Shown here: in pieces, positions 16,801-26,354 of the stretch
How positions within the stretch are numbered: the stretch's first letter is position 1
How the letters are laid out: each line of letters opens with the position of its first letter
From: Trichomonas tenax
Taxonomy: Eukaryota > Parabasalia > Trichomonadida > Trichomonadidae
NCBI GenBank assembly: GCA_023091735.1
Contig: JALKBU010000318.1
Location: forward strand, 1-48,576
Reading direction: 5' to 3'
Length of the DNA stretch: 48,576 bases
The notes under the pieces: generated by a model
Databases searched by the model: none
Told to the model about the DNA's origin: nothing
Seen by the model: the letters and a program-made list of their open reading frames with translations, nothing else
Made by a program: the position numbers and the translations under genes

Positions 16801-19721
16801 GCGAAAGCGAACCATGTAACAACGCTAAATGAGCGCTCATGGAATTGCTCTGTGTGGAATGTGAACATGAGGTTGATGAGCAATAAGATGGAGTGAACCA
16901 ACAAGAAATACTTGGCACCATACAATGAGATGACTGTAGCAGCTGTTGAAAGGATTGCCGGTAAGTAAGCTGTAAGGAACGATCTTCCAACGTTGATGTT
17001 GAGAGTACCAAACTCGACGAACAAACAGAAAGCAATCATTGTAAGGAAGATGTAGAAGACTTCAATCATCTTGACATTTGTAACAAGGAAGTAATCGAGC
17101 CACTGGTTTTGCTTCTTGACTGGATAAATCAAGAGCGCCAAAACGTAACCAAGAACTATTGTAAGCAAAATCGTGATTGATCTGGCGCCGCAGATAGAAA
17201 CTCTTGGATGGAGCAAGATGACAAGCACCAAGACAATACCGAAGATGTTGAGAATGTTGTTTTCCTGGACAGCCATAATTGTCAATGTGAATTCAACCAC
17301 AGAAAGAAGCAAAGAAGCCAAGCATTGGCCGATTTCGTGGAGAATTGGATGAATTTCTTCTGTGTTGAAGTGGCTCATGTTGATATATGCGCAGAGGCAA
17401 ACAAAGACGTTAGCAAACTTAGAAAGAGGGGTATTTGTGCGTGGGCCGATGATATCGACAATCTTCAAGATCTTCGCCGGTGTTGGAACGATTGCAACAA
17501 CAATGACGAAGAGAACATCGATGATGAAGATAGCGTACAAAGCAATACCAATTCCTCTTGTGTGGCAGCCGGAGACCTTGAGAATACCAAGAATCATCAA
17601 CATTACTGCACCGACGATCGAAACGCCATTGGAGATGGAAACGACGAGGAAAATCGCAGACCAGAAGAAGTAGAAAGAGAATTTGATGATGATTGCCCAA
17701 ATATTGTTGATAATGAGCATCATGTATTTGTTGACGTGGTGATTCTCATCTGTTTCGTACTTTCTTGCGATTGATCCGAAGAATGTGTAGAAAATCAAAA
17801 TCATAATTGGAATCATCTGGTCCTTAATGACATCTGGGTTGTCCTTGAGACCGAAGAATGGATAGAAGAAGTCCTTCTTGCCAACTTTCTTCTGAATTTC
17901 TTCATATCCGAAAGCTGCAAGGACAACGATCTGTAATGACGTGAGAATGGTGTTGATGACGATGAGTGCGTAGTTCCACTTGAATAAGAAAAGATTTGCA
18001 ACGATAAGAAGTTGATAAAGAACTGTGAAGATTGAGTTCTCGATGTAAATGCAAGACAAGCAGAGTGCAAGGAAGACACCGACTGTCTTTGAGAACTTAA
18101 CAACCAATTGTGGCGGTGGTCTGTAATAATATCTCTGAATAGCTGTCAAAAGGAAGAGGACGATAAAAGGCCAAACCTTCGACCACATAACTGTTGGGTC
18201 TGTTGTAATTTCTGGATCGAAAAGCCAAGGAATGTTGAGTTTATTATTAAGAAGTGGCGCGATGAAGTAAATACTTGTAGAAGTGAATGTAATTAAGTTC
18301 AGCAATGTCCATGAGAACCTGTTGAACATCTTGAAGATCATTAACAATACAATTGTGACTAATGGAATATCATACGTCAAATAATCGAATTTGGATGAGA
18401 AAACAGCGTTGAGAGCAACGTTGAAGGCGAAAATAATGAAAATAACCCACTGCAGGATCTTGTAGCCCCATGGTTTCTTGTGATCGAGCGTAACTTCTGG
18501 ATCTTCTTCGTGGTGATGTTTGCTTGCAGAACAGTGAACGAAAACGGCGGAAATGGCCTGAAGGAGGCAAATGAAGAAGTTATACTTGGGATGGAAGCCT
18601 TCTTTCTTGGCAATGAAGAAATATAATGTCTGGGCACAGTAAACGATGGCCATTGCCGACAAAACGAAGCGAGATGACCTCTGGAGGATAGTTACACCAA
18701 ACAATGATGAAAAGCAGGCGAAAGCGAGAACGCCATAGGATTGCCAAGAATCTTCAAGAACACAGAAAAGTCCGCATGTGCAGATTACGACATAAGGGAT
18801 GATATCGAGGAACCACCATGACACCTGAACGTTTTTGAGGAGTCTAATTGGAAAAGCAGCCGTGTGTCTGTTAGCGCCAATTATAGCACCGATTAAAAGA
18901 AGATTTACAGATGTAGCTGAGACGACAGCCCATCTTGGAACCCAAACATAGATCGAAGCATGCTTGAAGCTGTTATCTTTGTAGGCGATAAAAGCAAAAT
19001 CACCCAAAACGTAGAGAGTCCAATAGATATGGCTAACGAATTTTGGAAGATTGCAGGACATCAAGCAGAACGATAAGATTGTTAGAGCGAAAATAATCGG
19101 AATAAATGTTGTATAAACAGTATTGACGGCAGCTGTCATTACAGAAAGCGTAAAGAGGAACAATGGTCTGATGAGAACCATAAGGTGGCGCAAGACAACG
19201 ATTTTAGACTGGGCATACCAAGTTAGACCAAATGTCGCACGGCTTGCGAGGTAAACGATATCAACAAAGATAATTACCATTTGAAGAATAACAAAAGGAG
19301 TTTTGAACATTATTCTCGTCTCATCATCGAAGAAATCGAATACTTGCAATGCTTTCGTAAAAATTGGCCTCTTTTTTCTTGGCATATAGTATATTGTGCA
19401 CTCTGCCGCGAAGTAAGCAATTGACCAGAGCATTGAGAACAAAATTGCAAAGCATGGCAAATTGTAAATGTTAATTGACATTTTATGAACAGAATTGACA
19501 CCAATAGCGTACAAAAATACGAATAACATGTGAGCGATTGTGTTTCCGTACGATCCCATGCATGCTGCGTAAATCCACAGACATGGGAGAAAAACTTCTG
19601 ATAAACATGATAATCTCGATACAGAGAACCTCACTTCTGGAGCATTCTCTGACTCAGAGGATGAAGATGAAACAAGTGAGGCCGCTTGTTCGCGTGCTGG
19701 AGCGCCCTCTGTTTGTTCCAT
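13824..19721 (-). CDS. Piezo-family mechanosensitive cation channel
   Basis: This encodes 1965 aa with dozens of hydrophobic segments over the first about 1650 residues. The C-terminus carries the Piezo signature: NVPFLFEFIQLTKWLACTTSLNMFDF near residue 1550 (equivalent of the PFEW anchor region), a soluble extracellular cap region (about 1650-1870) rich in Thr and Asn, and the last pore helix and tail FVIFTCGKFVRGFINSFFTDLWIDKMGKPEIF with IEAHRKAGDL. Piezo proteins are trimeric plasma-membrane channels opened by membrane tension. A charged cytosolic loop (KPNEEKKEEEKKEDDKKDENG) lies near residue 1100. The length is shorter than animal Piezo (about 2500) and similar to other protist members. 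The ATG at 19721 follows TTTCACAAAAA, a weak initiator-like site. In a flagellate it could serve in sensing host-cell contact or swelling (inference). Confidence 0.9.
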   Translation of the reverse strand: MEQTEGAPAREQAASLVSSSSSESENAPEVRFSVSRLSCLSEVFLPCLWIYAACMGSYGNTIAHMLFVFLYAIGVNSVHKMSINIYNLPCFAILFSMLWSIAYFAAECTIYYMPRKKRPIFTKALQVFDFFDDETRIMFKTPFVILQMVIIFVDIVYLASRATFGLTWYAQSKIVVLRHLMVLIRPLFLFTLSVMTAAVNTVYTTFIPIIFALTILSFCLMSCNLPKFVSHIYWTLYVLGDFAFIAYKDNSFKHASIYVWVPRWAVVSATSVNLLLIGAIIGANRHTAAFPIRLLKNVQVSWWFLDIIPYVVICTCGLFCVLEDSWQSYGVLAFACFSSLFGVTILQRSSRFVLSAMAIVYCAQTLYFFIAKKEGFHPKYNFFICLLQAISAVFVHCSASKHHHEEDPEVTLDHKKPWGYKILQWVIFIIFAFNVALNAVFSSKFDYLTYDIPLVTIVLLMIFKMFNRFSWTLLNLITFTSTSIYFIAPLLNNKLNIPWLFDPEITTDPTVMWSKVWPFIVLFLLTAIQRYYYRPPPQLVVKFSKTVGVFLALCLSCIYIENSIFTVLYQLLIVANLFLFKWNYALIVINTILTSLQIVVLAAFGYEEIQKKVGKKDFFYPFFGLKDNPDVIKDQMIPIMILIFYTFFGSIARKYETDENHHVNKYMMLIINNIWAIIIKFSFYFFWSAIFLVVSISNGVSIVGAVMLMILGILKVSGCHTRGIGIALYAIFIIDVLFVIVVAIVPTPAKILKIVDIIGPRTNTPLSKFANVFVCLCAYINMSHFNTEEIHPILHEIGQCLASLLLSVVEFTLTIMAVQENNILNIFGIVLVLVILLHPRVSICGARSITILLTIVLGYVLALLIYPVKKQNQWLDYFLVTNVKMIEVFYIFLTMIAFCLFVEFGTLNINVGRSFLTAYLPAILSTAATVISLYGAKYFLLVHSILLLINLMFTFHTEQFHERSFSVVTWFAFAILAIKSLRPIRIIPQKISVFDQALGVRTDFNDDNLFWCVCFWLEFLLRCCLNSPLYNEVHERELKRAEYRRKRALIIEEMFEIDHRFCDYNFKHRLEVLKSGIVNLDITDAMVPNTSSMDLTKPNEEKKEEEKKEDDKKDENGEIDDRPPPSATKQFYMSILKWVINFLWRCLIWVVNKLIILASNFTDINLEPGVHVQFLVTLKNMMSEMVDGFVANNILQVPGSCLDFMKQIPMSYLYHFQIFHKLNIKKITDKNRFPLFYHYVKVCSRQAIPMLLLAMSFYYPVEERSIFALAFFFLALVTVSFNIETYIPFVYLSGFYMFLRALYRSYKLGELIDTFVVSLDEQHRKLRVSTCFGLDLQPGEKLYLLLVFILACASQTYSFTHPFQSRRPGQHKAQDPDAAQPKLTFGEKLLRRINMKSFIQYSFNKVVLLVDVISFCIALFFYLGWTVSSSSDALFRGAATITYDFVFFLMGNFIFIMFNQWVILSRHKLWLFTFNFLYAVFTFIYMTYLIPVFTDDGCFEHSTYWIFYFLRILSEIILACNCMFGFARMPPSLGNPNALFTYVKLLTIANVPFLFEFIQLTKWLACTTSLNMFDFMIIGQLRSKLSKQVALLKLFPATSKKKSHILGLLFIFCLFALLFIPFIIMMSSSSTSIPNGVKVATVFIGVYGLPEFFTGTVLPDDSTILTTFMQKEIVKAGDKSLDPFYSNSRRESQYFVYPHITMTNWIISESSARYAMNTIKNTTNPIFIPYVTFKFTVNTPTTKKNTDQISFTKTGKQLPKESLDMLYDALNCALTLEAPEKEITFNISNFIPLYFLIPLDTDAKFIKDYSFNTTFTFVKSNSGNQFYWNVNAIPTEKMPGGVQDGPIGSIVFSKPTYDAVIGTLLSKTGGGFYGLYLFVIFTCGKFVRGFINSFFTDLWIDKMGKPEIFLNVILAIEAHRKAGDLVSEFNTAMMLINTIRSVHNIVKIGGYVPIDEEQKKKPTLV

Positions 19722-20268
19722 TGTTTTTTGAAATAAATAAAAAAAGCGGTTTTTTTGTGAAATGATTTTTTCTTCTGTTTGGATATTAATATAATATATT
19801 AGTTTGATAATGCATTGAAAATATCAATTGTGAAGTTTACACTGTTGTTTCTTTGATAAAATGCTCTTTGTAGAATCAATAATAACATGATGTGATAGTT
19901 TCAATCGAAAACTTTTGAATTATTGCAATCCAAAACATGAATATTTGTATTATGCTCTCTATAAATGGAGTTTTTTGTTTTATTCTGTAAAATAGTTTTT
20001 TGATCAATAATGCCGTAAATAGTGTTATAATTATTTAGTACGATATATTTGGTTGAAGCACGTTGAAATGAAAAAAATTGTTTTTGATGATAAAAATCAT
20101 CAGATTTGGTATATGAACACAAAACTATGTATGATTTTTCGATAAACAAAGTTTTGTGTTAAATTATTAAAATTATGGCCCGCAAAATCTAAATTCCACC
20201 CAATTGTGTAGTTTACAAGGTTGAAGCCCCTAACTCTGAAATCTTGAGGGGGAGCCAACTAGTGTTTC

Positions 20269-20287
20269 TAGTAGAAACTTTCTACTA
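20269..20287. repeat. perfect hairpin
   Basis: TAGTAGAAA-C-TTTCTACTA forms a 9-bp perfect stem with a single-base centre, next to a TGAGGGGGAGCC motif at about 20245-20256. Confidence 0.7.
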
Positions 20288-20354
20288 CGCATGTTGACTT
20301 CCATGAAAATTCACGCCTGTAATACACATAGTGTTTGACACCAAAAAAATATGT

Positions 20355-20467
20355 AGGGGGAGTAACCTTGCCCTAAATAAATAAATTCGATAGCCAAAAT
20401 GGACCTATATCATCAATGTGGTATTCATGTCTACGACCCCACCTAAAAACTTCAATTTGGTCAATCT
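20355..20467 (+). repeat. dispersed repeat, copy 2
   Basis: AGGGGGAGTAACC, then CCTAAATAAATAAATT, GTCTACGA and CCACCTAAAAACTTCAATTT, ending GGTCAATCT, match 7211-7315 in the same order and orientation. Confidence 0.8.
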
Positions 20468-21703
20468 TTATCATCGATATTAAATCGATCTTTAAAAATT
20501 ATGTAAGGAATTGTGTGTGCTGATGAATGCTTAGAGCAGACAATTAAAGTCTTAATATCATCAATTAGCTAGGTTCCAAATAGGAAATTTGTAATTTATC
20601 AATTAAAAAAGAGCTCTGAGTATAATATTTATGCTTTAATCGTAAGGCATATCGATTTTTAAGAACGTTGATTGTTTTATACCTTGAGAAAGAATTAAAA
20701 ATCGAATTTTCCGTAAATTTATCAAAAGATTTTCGTAGGTTATCATGTAATTACTATGCAAGTCATAACATTAGTTGATTTACTGTGCAAATGCGAATAA
20801 TGCTTAACGATGAAAATAAAAAAAGTCAAATAAAACATGAAGGAAGAGGAAATGTACGATGAGAATGGATGTGATACATCCTTCAGTAGTAGTTGACTGG
20901 GAAGAAATTGATTAAAATTACCAAATATTATTAAGTTGGAAATCGTGGGACAGGTGCCGGAGATTTGGCTGCCAGACCTAATTCGTTCATGTGTCAGCTT
21001 AGTTTTCGAGCCTTATGAGAGTTTGGAATGAAGGCCCCATCATTGGGATTCATGTTTAAAAATAGGGATGATAAAGGGTCTGATTTCTGAATTATCCCTT
21101 TTAAGGGCAAAATTGAATGGTGTGCAGCTATCGTCGCATTTTTTGGTGTGCGCCATAACCTTATTCACATTCAAAAATTGAATTGTGTCTACGTTTTGGT
21201 CTTACACAAAGAAAAATTTCGTAATCTGAGTTAATGTGACATATGTATACTATGCATAAAATGAATCATAACGGCTAACTTAAAATCTGTAAATATCATA
21301 AAAAATCTCAAAAAATACAAAAATTGCACAAAAAATTGATTTTACAAATGATAACACACTGGACATAGGTCTTTTTCGCTTGCACACACATAACCGCTTT
21401 CAAACGCATGTTGAAAACTGATCCTTTCAAAAAACTCATCCGATTCATGTCCATGTAGGGTATGGTGACTTTCTGCAAGATGTTTTTTCCGACAGCTTAT
21501 CAACTTCATTCTATATTTAAAAAAATTCAATATTTCATTATAATTTAACTTTAGCATAAACATCGTTTCTTCTATTTATAGTGTAAGGGTTCAATTATTA
21601 CTATTTTTAGAAAAAGATATTTTCATTGCTTAAAAATATTTGCATATATGCATATAACTTACAAATCACTCAAAATGTAAGGGTTCTTTCAAAGCATGTA
21701 ACA

Positions 21704-22384
21704 ATGAATGCGCAGTTTATTTGCAACGGAAGACCAAATGTAATGAATGTTCTTTGGGAATTATTGGGAATTTCAAAAGATAGAGTCATAAATATACCGC
21801 TACACAAGTATGTATCGTGTGATATATGCACAACTATAGTCAATCCTGTTAGTTTCATCAATTCATTCGGCATCCATACACGAAGATTGAAAGACTTTTT
21901 CTTCGAGAAGTTCAATTTATCTAAAATTCAGCCTACACGATACTTATTTGCAAACAGACCGAATAGCTCTTCTAGATACATTGCAAACATGGATGATATA
22001 ATCAAAGAAGCTCAACGCATATATCCGGAGTGCAATTTTGAAAAAGTCGGAGATGTTCATGAAATTGAAGAAATTGCTTCACTCTTTGCTTTGATTAAAA
22101 TGCTTTACACTCCTGCAGGATCAAATGACTTTAAAGTATACTTCATGCATGATTACACGTGTTTAGTTGTTCCAACGACATTAAATGGAGATGTTTTACT
22201 GGGAAAAGTGGCAACGAATTGTGACGTTTTCTGCATTATGTGGGATGGATTAAACGGATATCAACAAGATATAAAATTGTACAAAGTTGATATCCAAACA
22301 TCAATGGCGATGATTAAGCGAGGACTAGAAGTTATAAAATCACATGTAATTCCTCCATATAATGATCCCGATGTAAGATCATAA
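21704..22384 (+). pseudogene. GT61-family glycosyltransferase, C-terminal fragment
   Basis: From the first in-frame ATG (21704) the frame encodes 226 aa. The central part reads TRYLFANRPNSSSRYIANMDDIIKEAQRIYPECNFEKV, then EEIASLFALIKMLYTPAGSNDFKVYFM. This is the pattern of GT61 (DUF563) enzymes: 'inRp..R.i.N.del', 'f....q...f.....li.phGaa..n..fm'. GT61 enzymes in the secretory pathway add sugars such as xylose to glycans. Family members in this lineage are about 400 aa with an N-terminal membrane anchor, so the first half is missing here; a TTG-initiated extension to 21626 adds nothing recognisable. The final His/Gly of the motif reads PAGSND and not PHGA. It is probably a truncated non-functional copy. 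Confidence 0.6.
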
Positions 22385-22802
22385 TCGACTTTATTTTATA
22401 TCTAAGCAATCATATTTCAATAAAGTTTCTTTATATGAAGAAAATGCAGGAGCATCTTTAATCTTTTGTAGAAGGAAGTAATCTCAAATACCTTCTATAA
22501 TAAGAATTTAAGCAAAATATATTAATGATCACAAAAATGTTTTTCATCGATGCGATATAATATGAGTCTTTATATTACTAGAATATATTAGGAGAGTTAT
22601 TTTACTTATACTTTGTTATTAATAGTAAATATTATTGTTATGTTTTTTAGAATAAATCAAATCAATAAAAATAATGAAATCAAGACTCCGTATTCAAAAT
22701 GTATAGCATACAGATGAAAGAAAATATATTATTTACGAGATAAATGCTAAATTAATAAATTTTATATTGAATTTGAAATGGATCGAAAAAATAATAATTT
22801 AC
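22385..22802. other. non-coding interval
   Basis: AT-rich, with no gene seen. The motif TTTACATGTCAAAAT overlaps its right edge (22798-22812). Confidence 0.4.
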
Positions 22803-24140
22803 ATGTCAAAATGGCGATTTTTCAACAAAATGTTTGCAAGCAATTTTCAGAGATATAACAGTGCGTTGACCATCGAAAAATTCCACAAAAGGACTCAGGC
22901 ATTTAGTGAAAATTCGCCAACAATGGATTTCAGCGTCAGAAAACGCTCTAATTCGGTCAAAGATAAAGATCCAGTCGAAGGGAAAGCGTTTTTGCTTCCT
23001 AAGAGCTGTATAACGAAACGAGCGAACAAATGCTTCTTTATAATCAAAGAACCATTAACCCATCAAATATTATTGCAACAAATTTCAAATCTTTCAACTT
23101 CACAAGTTTTTAGAGTCGCTGTTATTTTGAATTTGCGCCCACCAAATATAGATACACTCAAATTTTTTGTCTCAAGGATTTCTCTAAACGATGAAATGAT
23201 GTTGGATAAAGTTCAAAAGGCTTTGTCCATTGCTACTAACAGAAACACACCGAGTACACATACTCCTGTTATTTCATCACCAACAGATTATCCATTTTTC
23301 GATATTCGATACAAATCATTCGAAAATTCGCCAATTATTCTCGAAAAACCTATAGATATGGGATTATCGCAAGTCAACTTTTCATTTCAAATACCAATTC
23401 TACCTCAAGATGTTCACATTATTTTGCAATCTTTTCTTGTTGGCGTTACACCACCAATGATTAGATGGCCACAAACTCTTTCAATCGATGTGAACAAAGT
23501 ATTGATTAAGCCTCAGGGTGTTTTTAACTTTTTGGTTATAGATTTGCATCAATTTCGTCCAGGAAGCATTGTTGAGATTTCTAGCTTCCCAGAACAATCG
23601 CAGTACAAGTTTGTCATAAGGTGCGCGCGTTATTTCACATTTAATGATATAATTCAAACGATTAAATCGATTCCACATCCAGAATATTTCAATGAACAGG
23701 AATTATCGTTAATCTGTCCACTTACTGGACAGCCAATGAAATATCCTGGTAAAGGAAACCAATGTCAGCACACACAAGCATTTAATCTCAAAGCGTTCTT
23801 AAAGAGAGGTGTTTCGACTGGAAAATGGTATTGTCCAGTATGCGGAAGGTATCTACCACATGAATCACTGATTTACTCCTTCAAATCCGAAGAAGCATTA
23901 AATTATATTAAATTAGCTTCACAAAACAGAATGCAGATGATGCAGAATACCACTTTGCAATCCTCTCCTCAATTTTCACAACTGATTCTCCAGCCAACGC
24001 CACAACAACAGCCACAGCAACAAAATGTTGAACAAACTCCACCACAATCACAGAGTGATCAATCTTCACTCCAGTCTGAGACAGATTTTGGTGACAGCTT
24101 GTTTGATGACGCTGATAGAGATCTCTTCGACTTCTTTTAA
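22803..24140 (+). CDS. SP-RING (MIZ) zinc-finger protein, PIAS/Siz-type SUMO E3 ligase
   Basis: The first ATG at 22803 gives about 445 aa, but ATGs at 22830 and 22923 (MDFSVRKRSNS) are also possible. The shared motif TTTACATGTCAAAAT overlaps the first ATG, which favours a later start. At nt about 23700-23860 the SP-RING is clear: LSLICPLTGQPMKYPGKGNQ, CQHTQAFNLKAFLKR, GKWYCPVCGRYLP, with the C..C-x-H..C-P-x-C ligands and the Trp of the W-x-C-P-x-C step. Preceding residues could form a PINIT-like domain. The tail is Gln-rich and ends in an acidic segment (GDSLFDDADRDLFDFF) that may act as a SUMO-interacting region. Such enzymes transfer SUMO in the nucleus with Ubc9. Substrates are unknown. 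Confidence 0.85.
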   Translation: MSKWRFFNKMFASNFQRYNSALTIEKFHKRTQAFSENSPTMDFSVRKRSNSVKDKDPVEGKAFLLPKSCITKRANKCFFIIKEPLTHQILLQQISNLSTSQVFRVAVILNLRPPNIDTLKFFVSRISLNDEMMLDKVQKALSIATNRNTPSTHTPVISSPTDYPFFDIRYKSFENSPIILEKPIDMGLSQVNFSFQIPILPQDVHIILQSFLVGVTPPMIRWPQTLSIDVNKVLIKPQGVFNFLVIDLHQFRPGSIVEISSFPEQSQYKFVIRCARYFTFNDIIQTIKSIPHPEYFNEQELSLICPLTGQPMKYPGKGNQCQHTQAFNLKAFLKRGVSTGKWYCPVCGRYLPHESLIYSFKSEEALNYIKLASQNRMQMMQNTTLQSSPQFSQLILQPTPQQQPQQQNVEQTPPQSQSDQSSLQSETDFGDSLFDDADRDLFDFF

Positions 24141-24769
24141 TTATATTGAATAATATTTTTTTTTGTTTTTATTTATGTTATATATTCTTGTATGATTTAT
24201 AAAGTTGTATATTTTGTATTGATATGGTTTTTATTCCAATTGATATTGATTTACATTTGAACTTGTGAATGATTAATTACAAGAGGAAAAAGTTATGTCG
24301 TTATATTATTGGGTTCATATGCTATATTTTTGTCGTTCAAATTTTGATGGAAAGCTTTGTATTATCCATATTTTTAATATGTTGATCAATAAAAATCTTT
24401 GATTTTGGTCCATATTTAAATACTTTGCATATATGACAATGGTTTTTATCAAAACAGACTGTTATCAAATTAAATCGTAAATAAGGTTTCTGATGATTTT
24501 CTTATTAACAAAACGTTTGATAATATTGTTGTAATTTAGGATTAATATACATTTTTTGTTCTCATAAAAAATTGAATTGGTATTCAAAATTAAAAAGTGA
24601 TGTTATTGGACAATAGATCATAATTATGATGTAGATACAGATTTAAAAATGTGATTTTTGTCACTTTTCCAAAAATAATTCTTGTATCATTCAAATTTGA
24701 ATTTAATTATCTCTTTTCTATTTTCTGTAAATTTTTCTCTCAATTTTTTTAATAAAAAGGGGTTGTGTA
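24141..24769. other. non-coding interval
   Basis: Very AT-rich; no gene or convincing repeat seen. One TTTGTCACTTTTCC site lies at about 24658-24671. Confidence 0.4.
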
Positions 24770-25324
24770 TTAAATTATGGGGGTAATGGCTGTGGAAGCC
24801 TGACGCATGTCAATGGCAGTGTAACGAGTAAAAACATCAGTTTTCCACCTGCCCATAGACTTTATTGTAAAATCTGGAATATTCATAAGAGCTGCCTCGT
24901 GGGCAGCGCCCTTTCGAAAACTGTGTGTACTGTAGTTATTGTCATGAAACAGAGTTTTGAAGGTGTCTTTAATTTTCGCTCTGTATGTCGCTGCAGTAAG
25001 TGGGAAGATTTTACAATTTTCTGACACTTTTTTCAATGTCAGATTATGCATGTGATGTTTAAGCCAACACAAAGGACTATATAACATATGTGAATTGTGT
25101 ATAATTACCAATTGATCTCTACCCGTTTGATCTGTCTTGCTTTTTTTTATCCATAGGATAAAAATTTCACCTTGATATTCAATATCGTTAAATTGTAATG
25201 CAATAGCTTCTAATATACGCAAAAAACCATAGTATAAAACGCCAATAAGAGACATGAGTTCGCAATCTCTATTATCAGTGAGAGAAAAGTATTGGGAAAA
25301 AATATGCATTTGGTCTGGCTCCAT
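24770..25324 (-). pseudogene. tyrosine recombinase, catalytic (C-terminal) part
   Basis: This encodes 184 aa of the tyrosine-recombinase/integrase catalytic domain. The box I arginine is R36 (YYGFLRILEAIAL), the beta-hairpin lysine lies in IKKSKTDQTG, box II H-x-x-R is H134-R137 (THSFRKGAA), Trp160 (MGRWKTD) and the nucleophile Tyr168 (FTRYTAID). All catalytic positions are therefore present. The N-terminal arm-binding domain is not attached; it is found 1 kb upstream on the same strand (26355-26616), separated by an inverted-repeat element whose terminal T-run supplies the last base of the apparent ATG. The enzyme would be a recombinase of a mobile element. Alone, this half is unlikely to work. 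Confidence 0.8.
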
Positions 25325-25376
25325 TTTTTTCTTGTTTACACTTTTGAGTTTTGCGATTTTTAACGAGTAACCCCCT
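25324..25376. repeat. left terminal inverted repeat
   Basis: T7 then CTTGTTTACACTTTTGAG and TTTTGCGATTTTTAACGAG to ACCCCCT. It pairs with 26278-26330 at 50 of 53 bases. Confidence 0.85.
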
Positions 25377-25621
25377 TCCTGGACGAATCTGATGAAACAT
25401 GCTTTTTGTTTGTGCTGATTCTAGTGGTGCAATGTGTTTCATGATCTTAGCAAGGTATTACTTAATCATGATATGATTACAAACAGAATCCCATTACAAA
25501 TCATTAATTGGCTTCTGTTATGAATCTCTTTGATGATTATAACAAATACATCTCAATATTATAGCGTTCGCTCGCTTATTTTTGCAAGAGTTCCGGTAGA
25601 AAAATCAAAAAATAGAAAAGA

Positions 25622-25697
25622 AAAAATACGGTACGCGCAGGAGTCAAACGGCATTCCTTTGCTCATGCATCGAGCATACATAAAGTTATGCTACCTC
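25622..25697 (-). ncRNA. tRNA-like Pol III relic
   Basis: Read on the minus strand: an A-box-like TAGCATAACTTTATG, a perfect 5-bp stem with seven-base loop TGCTC-GATGCAT-GAGCA, a B-box-like GTTTGACTCC, a 3' end GCGTACC that can pair with the initial GGTA, and a T6 run (25621-25626) as terminator. The body is only about 66 nt (25630-25695), the acceptor stem pairs only partly, and the base before the anticodon is A and not T. It is therefore a decayed tRNA or tRNA-derived SINE head, not a working tRNA. Confidence 0.4.
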
Positions 25698-26277
25698 AAT
25701 TTCACACAAAATTGGTAACATTACATATCAAATTTTCGACTTTACATGACAAATATCAGATAATACTTGTCAAAAATGGTGACTTTCGTTATTTTACATG
25801 TCAAAATTCGAAGAAATCTCATTGAGGCATGGAGATCCTCAAGTTAAATAGAAAAGCAAATGCTATAAACATACTCAGCACCCCTGAAAAGCACCAATTT
25901 CATATTAAAATAAATGGAAATACTAAATAAGTTAAATTATTGCTTTTTAAAACAATACAAAAACAGAGTCTCATATTCTTAAAATAATAATCTATAATCA
26001 CACTTTTTATGAATGTATTAATTATAATTGATTTTGTTAATATATTTATAAATTCTGCGATTTAATATCGGCTACATCTATATTATTAACATGCAGTTAT
26101 ACCTACAATAGATAAGATAAGAGCTTCCATCATCTTCCAATACAAGATAGTGATTGTTTAAGCAAAATCATATTGGATGAGCGGCTTGGTCTTTGTTTGC
26201 AGAGATATTATTGATACCACTGTAAACAGAACCCCAGAAAGGCACGTAAATGTTTTATCAGATCTGATCTGATCTAT

Positions 26278-26330
26278 AGGGGGTCACTCGTTAAAAATCG
26301 CAAAACTCAAAAGAGTAAACGAGAAAAAAA
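26278..26330. repeat. right terminal inverted repeat
   Basis: AGGGGGTCACTCGTTAAAAA to GAGTAAACGAGAAAAAAA, the inverse of 25324-25376. Confidence 0.85.
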
Positions 26331-26354
26331 TTCAAGGTTTGGTCCCTGCTAACA

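Larger units (their letters stand above)
19722..21625. other. repeat-bearing non-coding interval
   Basis: No convincing gene. It contains a hairpin at 20269-20287, a dispersed repeat at 20355-20467, and a G+C-richer patch at about 20930-21170 without a clear frame. A minus-strand frame at 21342-21563 (73 codons, Cys/His-rich with CPVCYHL at its end) looks mildly protein-like, but nothing supports it further. Confidence 0.5.
25324..26330. mobile_element. 1,007-bp element with 53-bp terminal inverted repeats
   Basis: The left repeat is 25324-25376 and the right one is 26278-26330. Read in the same sense they agree at 50 of 53 positions (outer end TTTTTTTCTYGTTTAC, inner end ACTCGTTRACCCCC-like, with AGGGGGT on the reverse). 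The element lies between the two halves of a recombinase gene, both on the minus strand and in the right order. A GACCAAA-containing segment stands just outside each end and may be a diverged target duplication. The interior has no long ORF but carries a tRNA-like unit and three TTTACAT(G/A)(A/T)CAAA-like motifs. It would be non-autonomous. Confidence 0.7.

Noticed and set aside
21342..21563. 73-codon minus-strand Cys/His-rich frame ending CPVCYHL
   Set aside because: Mildly protein-like, but short, without homology I can name or an initiator; left out as a gene.
25630..25695. A working tRNA gene
   Set aside because: Only about 66 nt, poor acceptor pairing, no T before the anticodon and T-stem mismatches; kept only as a relic.
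25530..25718. 62-codon plus-strand frame inside the 1-kb inverted-repeat element
   Set aside because: It runs across the tRNA-like unit on the other strand and lacks protein character, so it is not a transposase.
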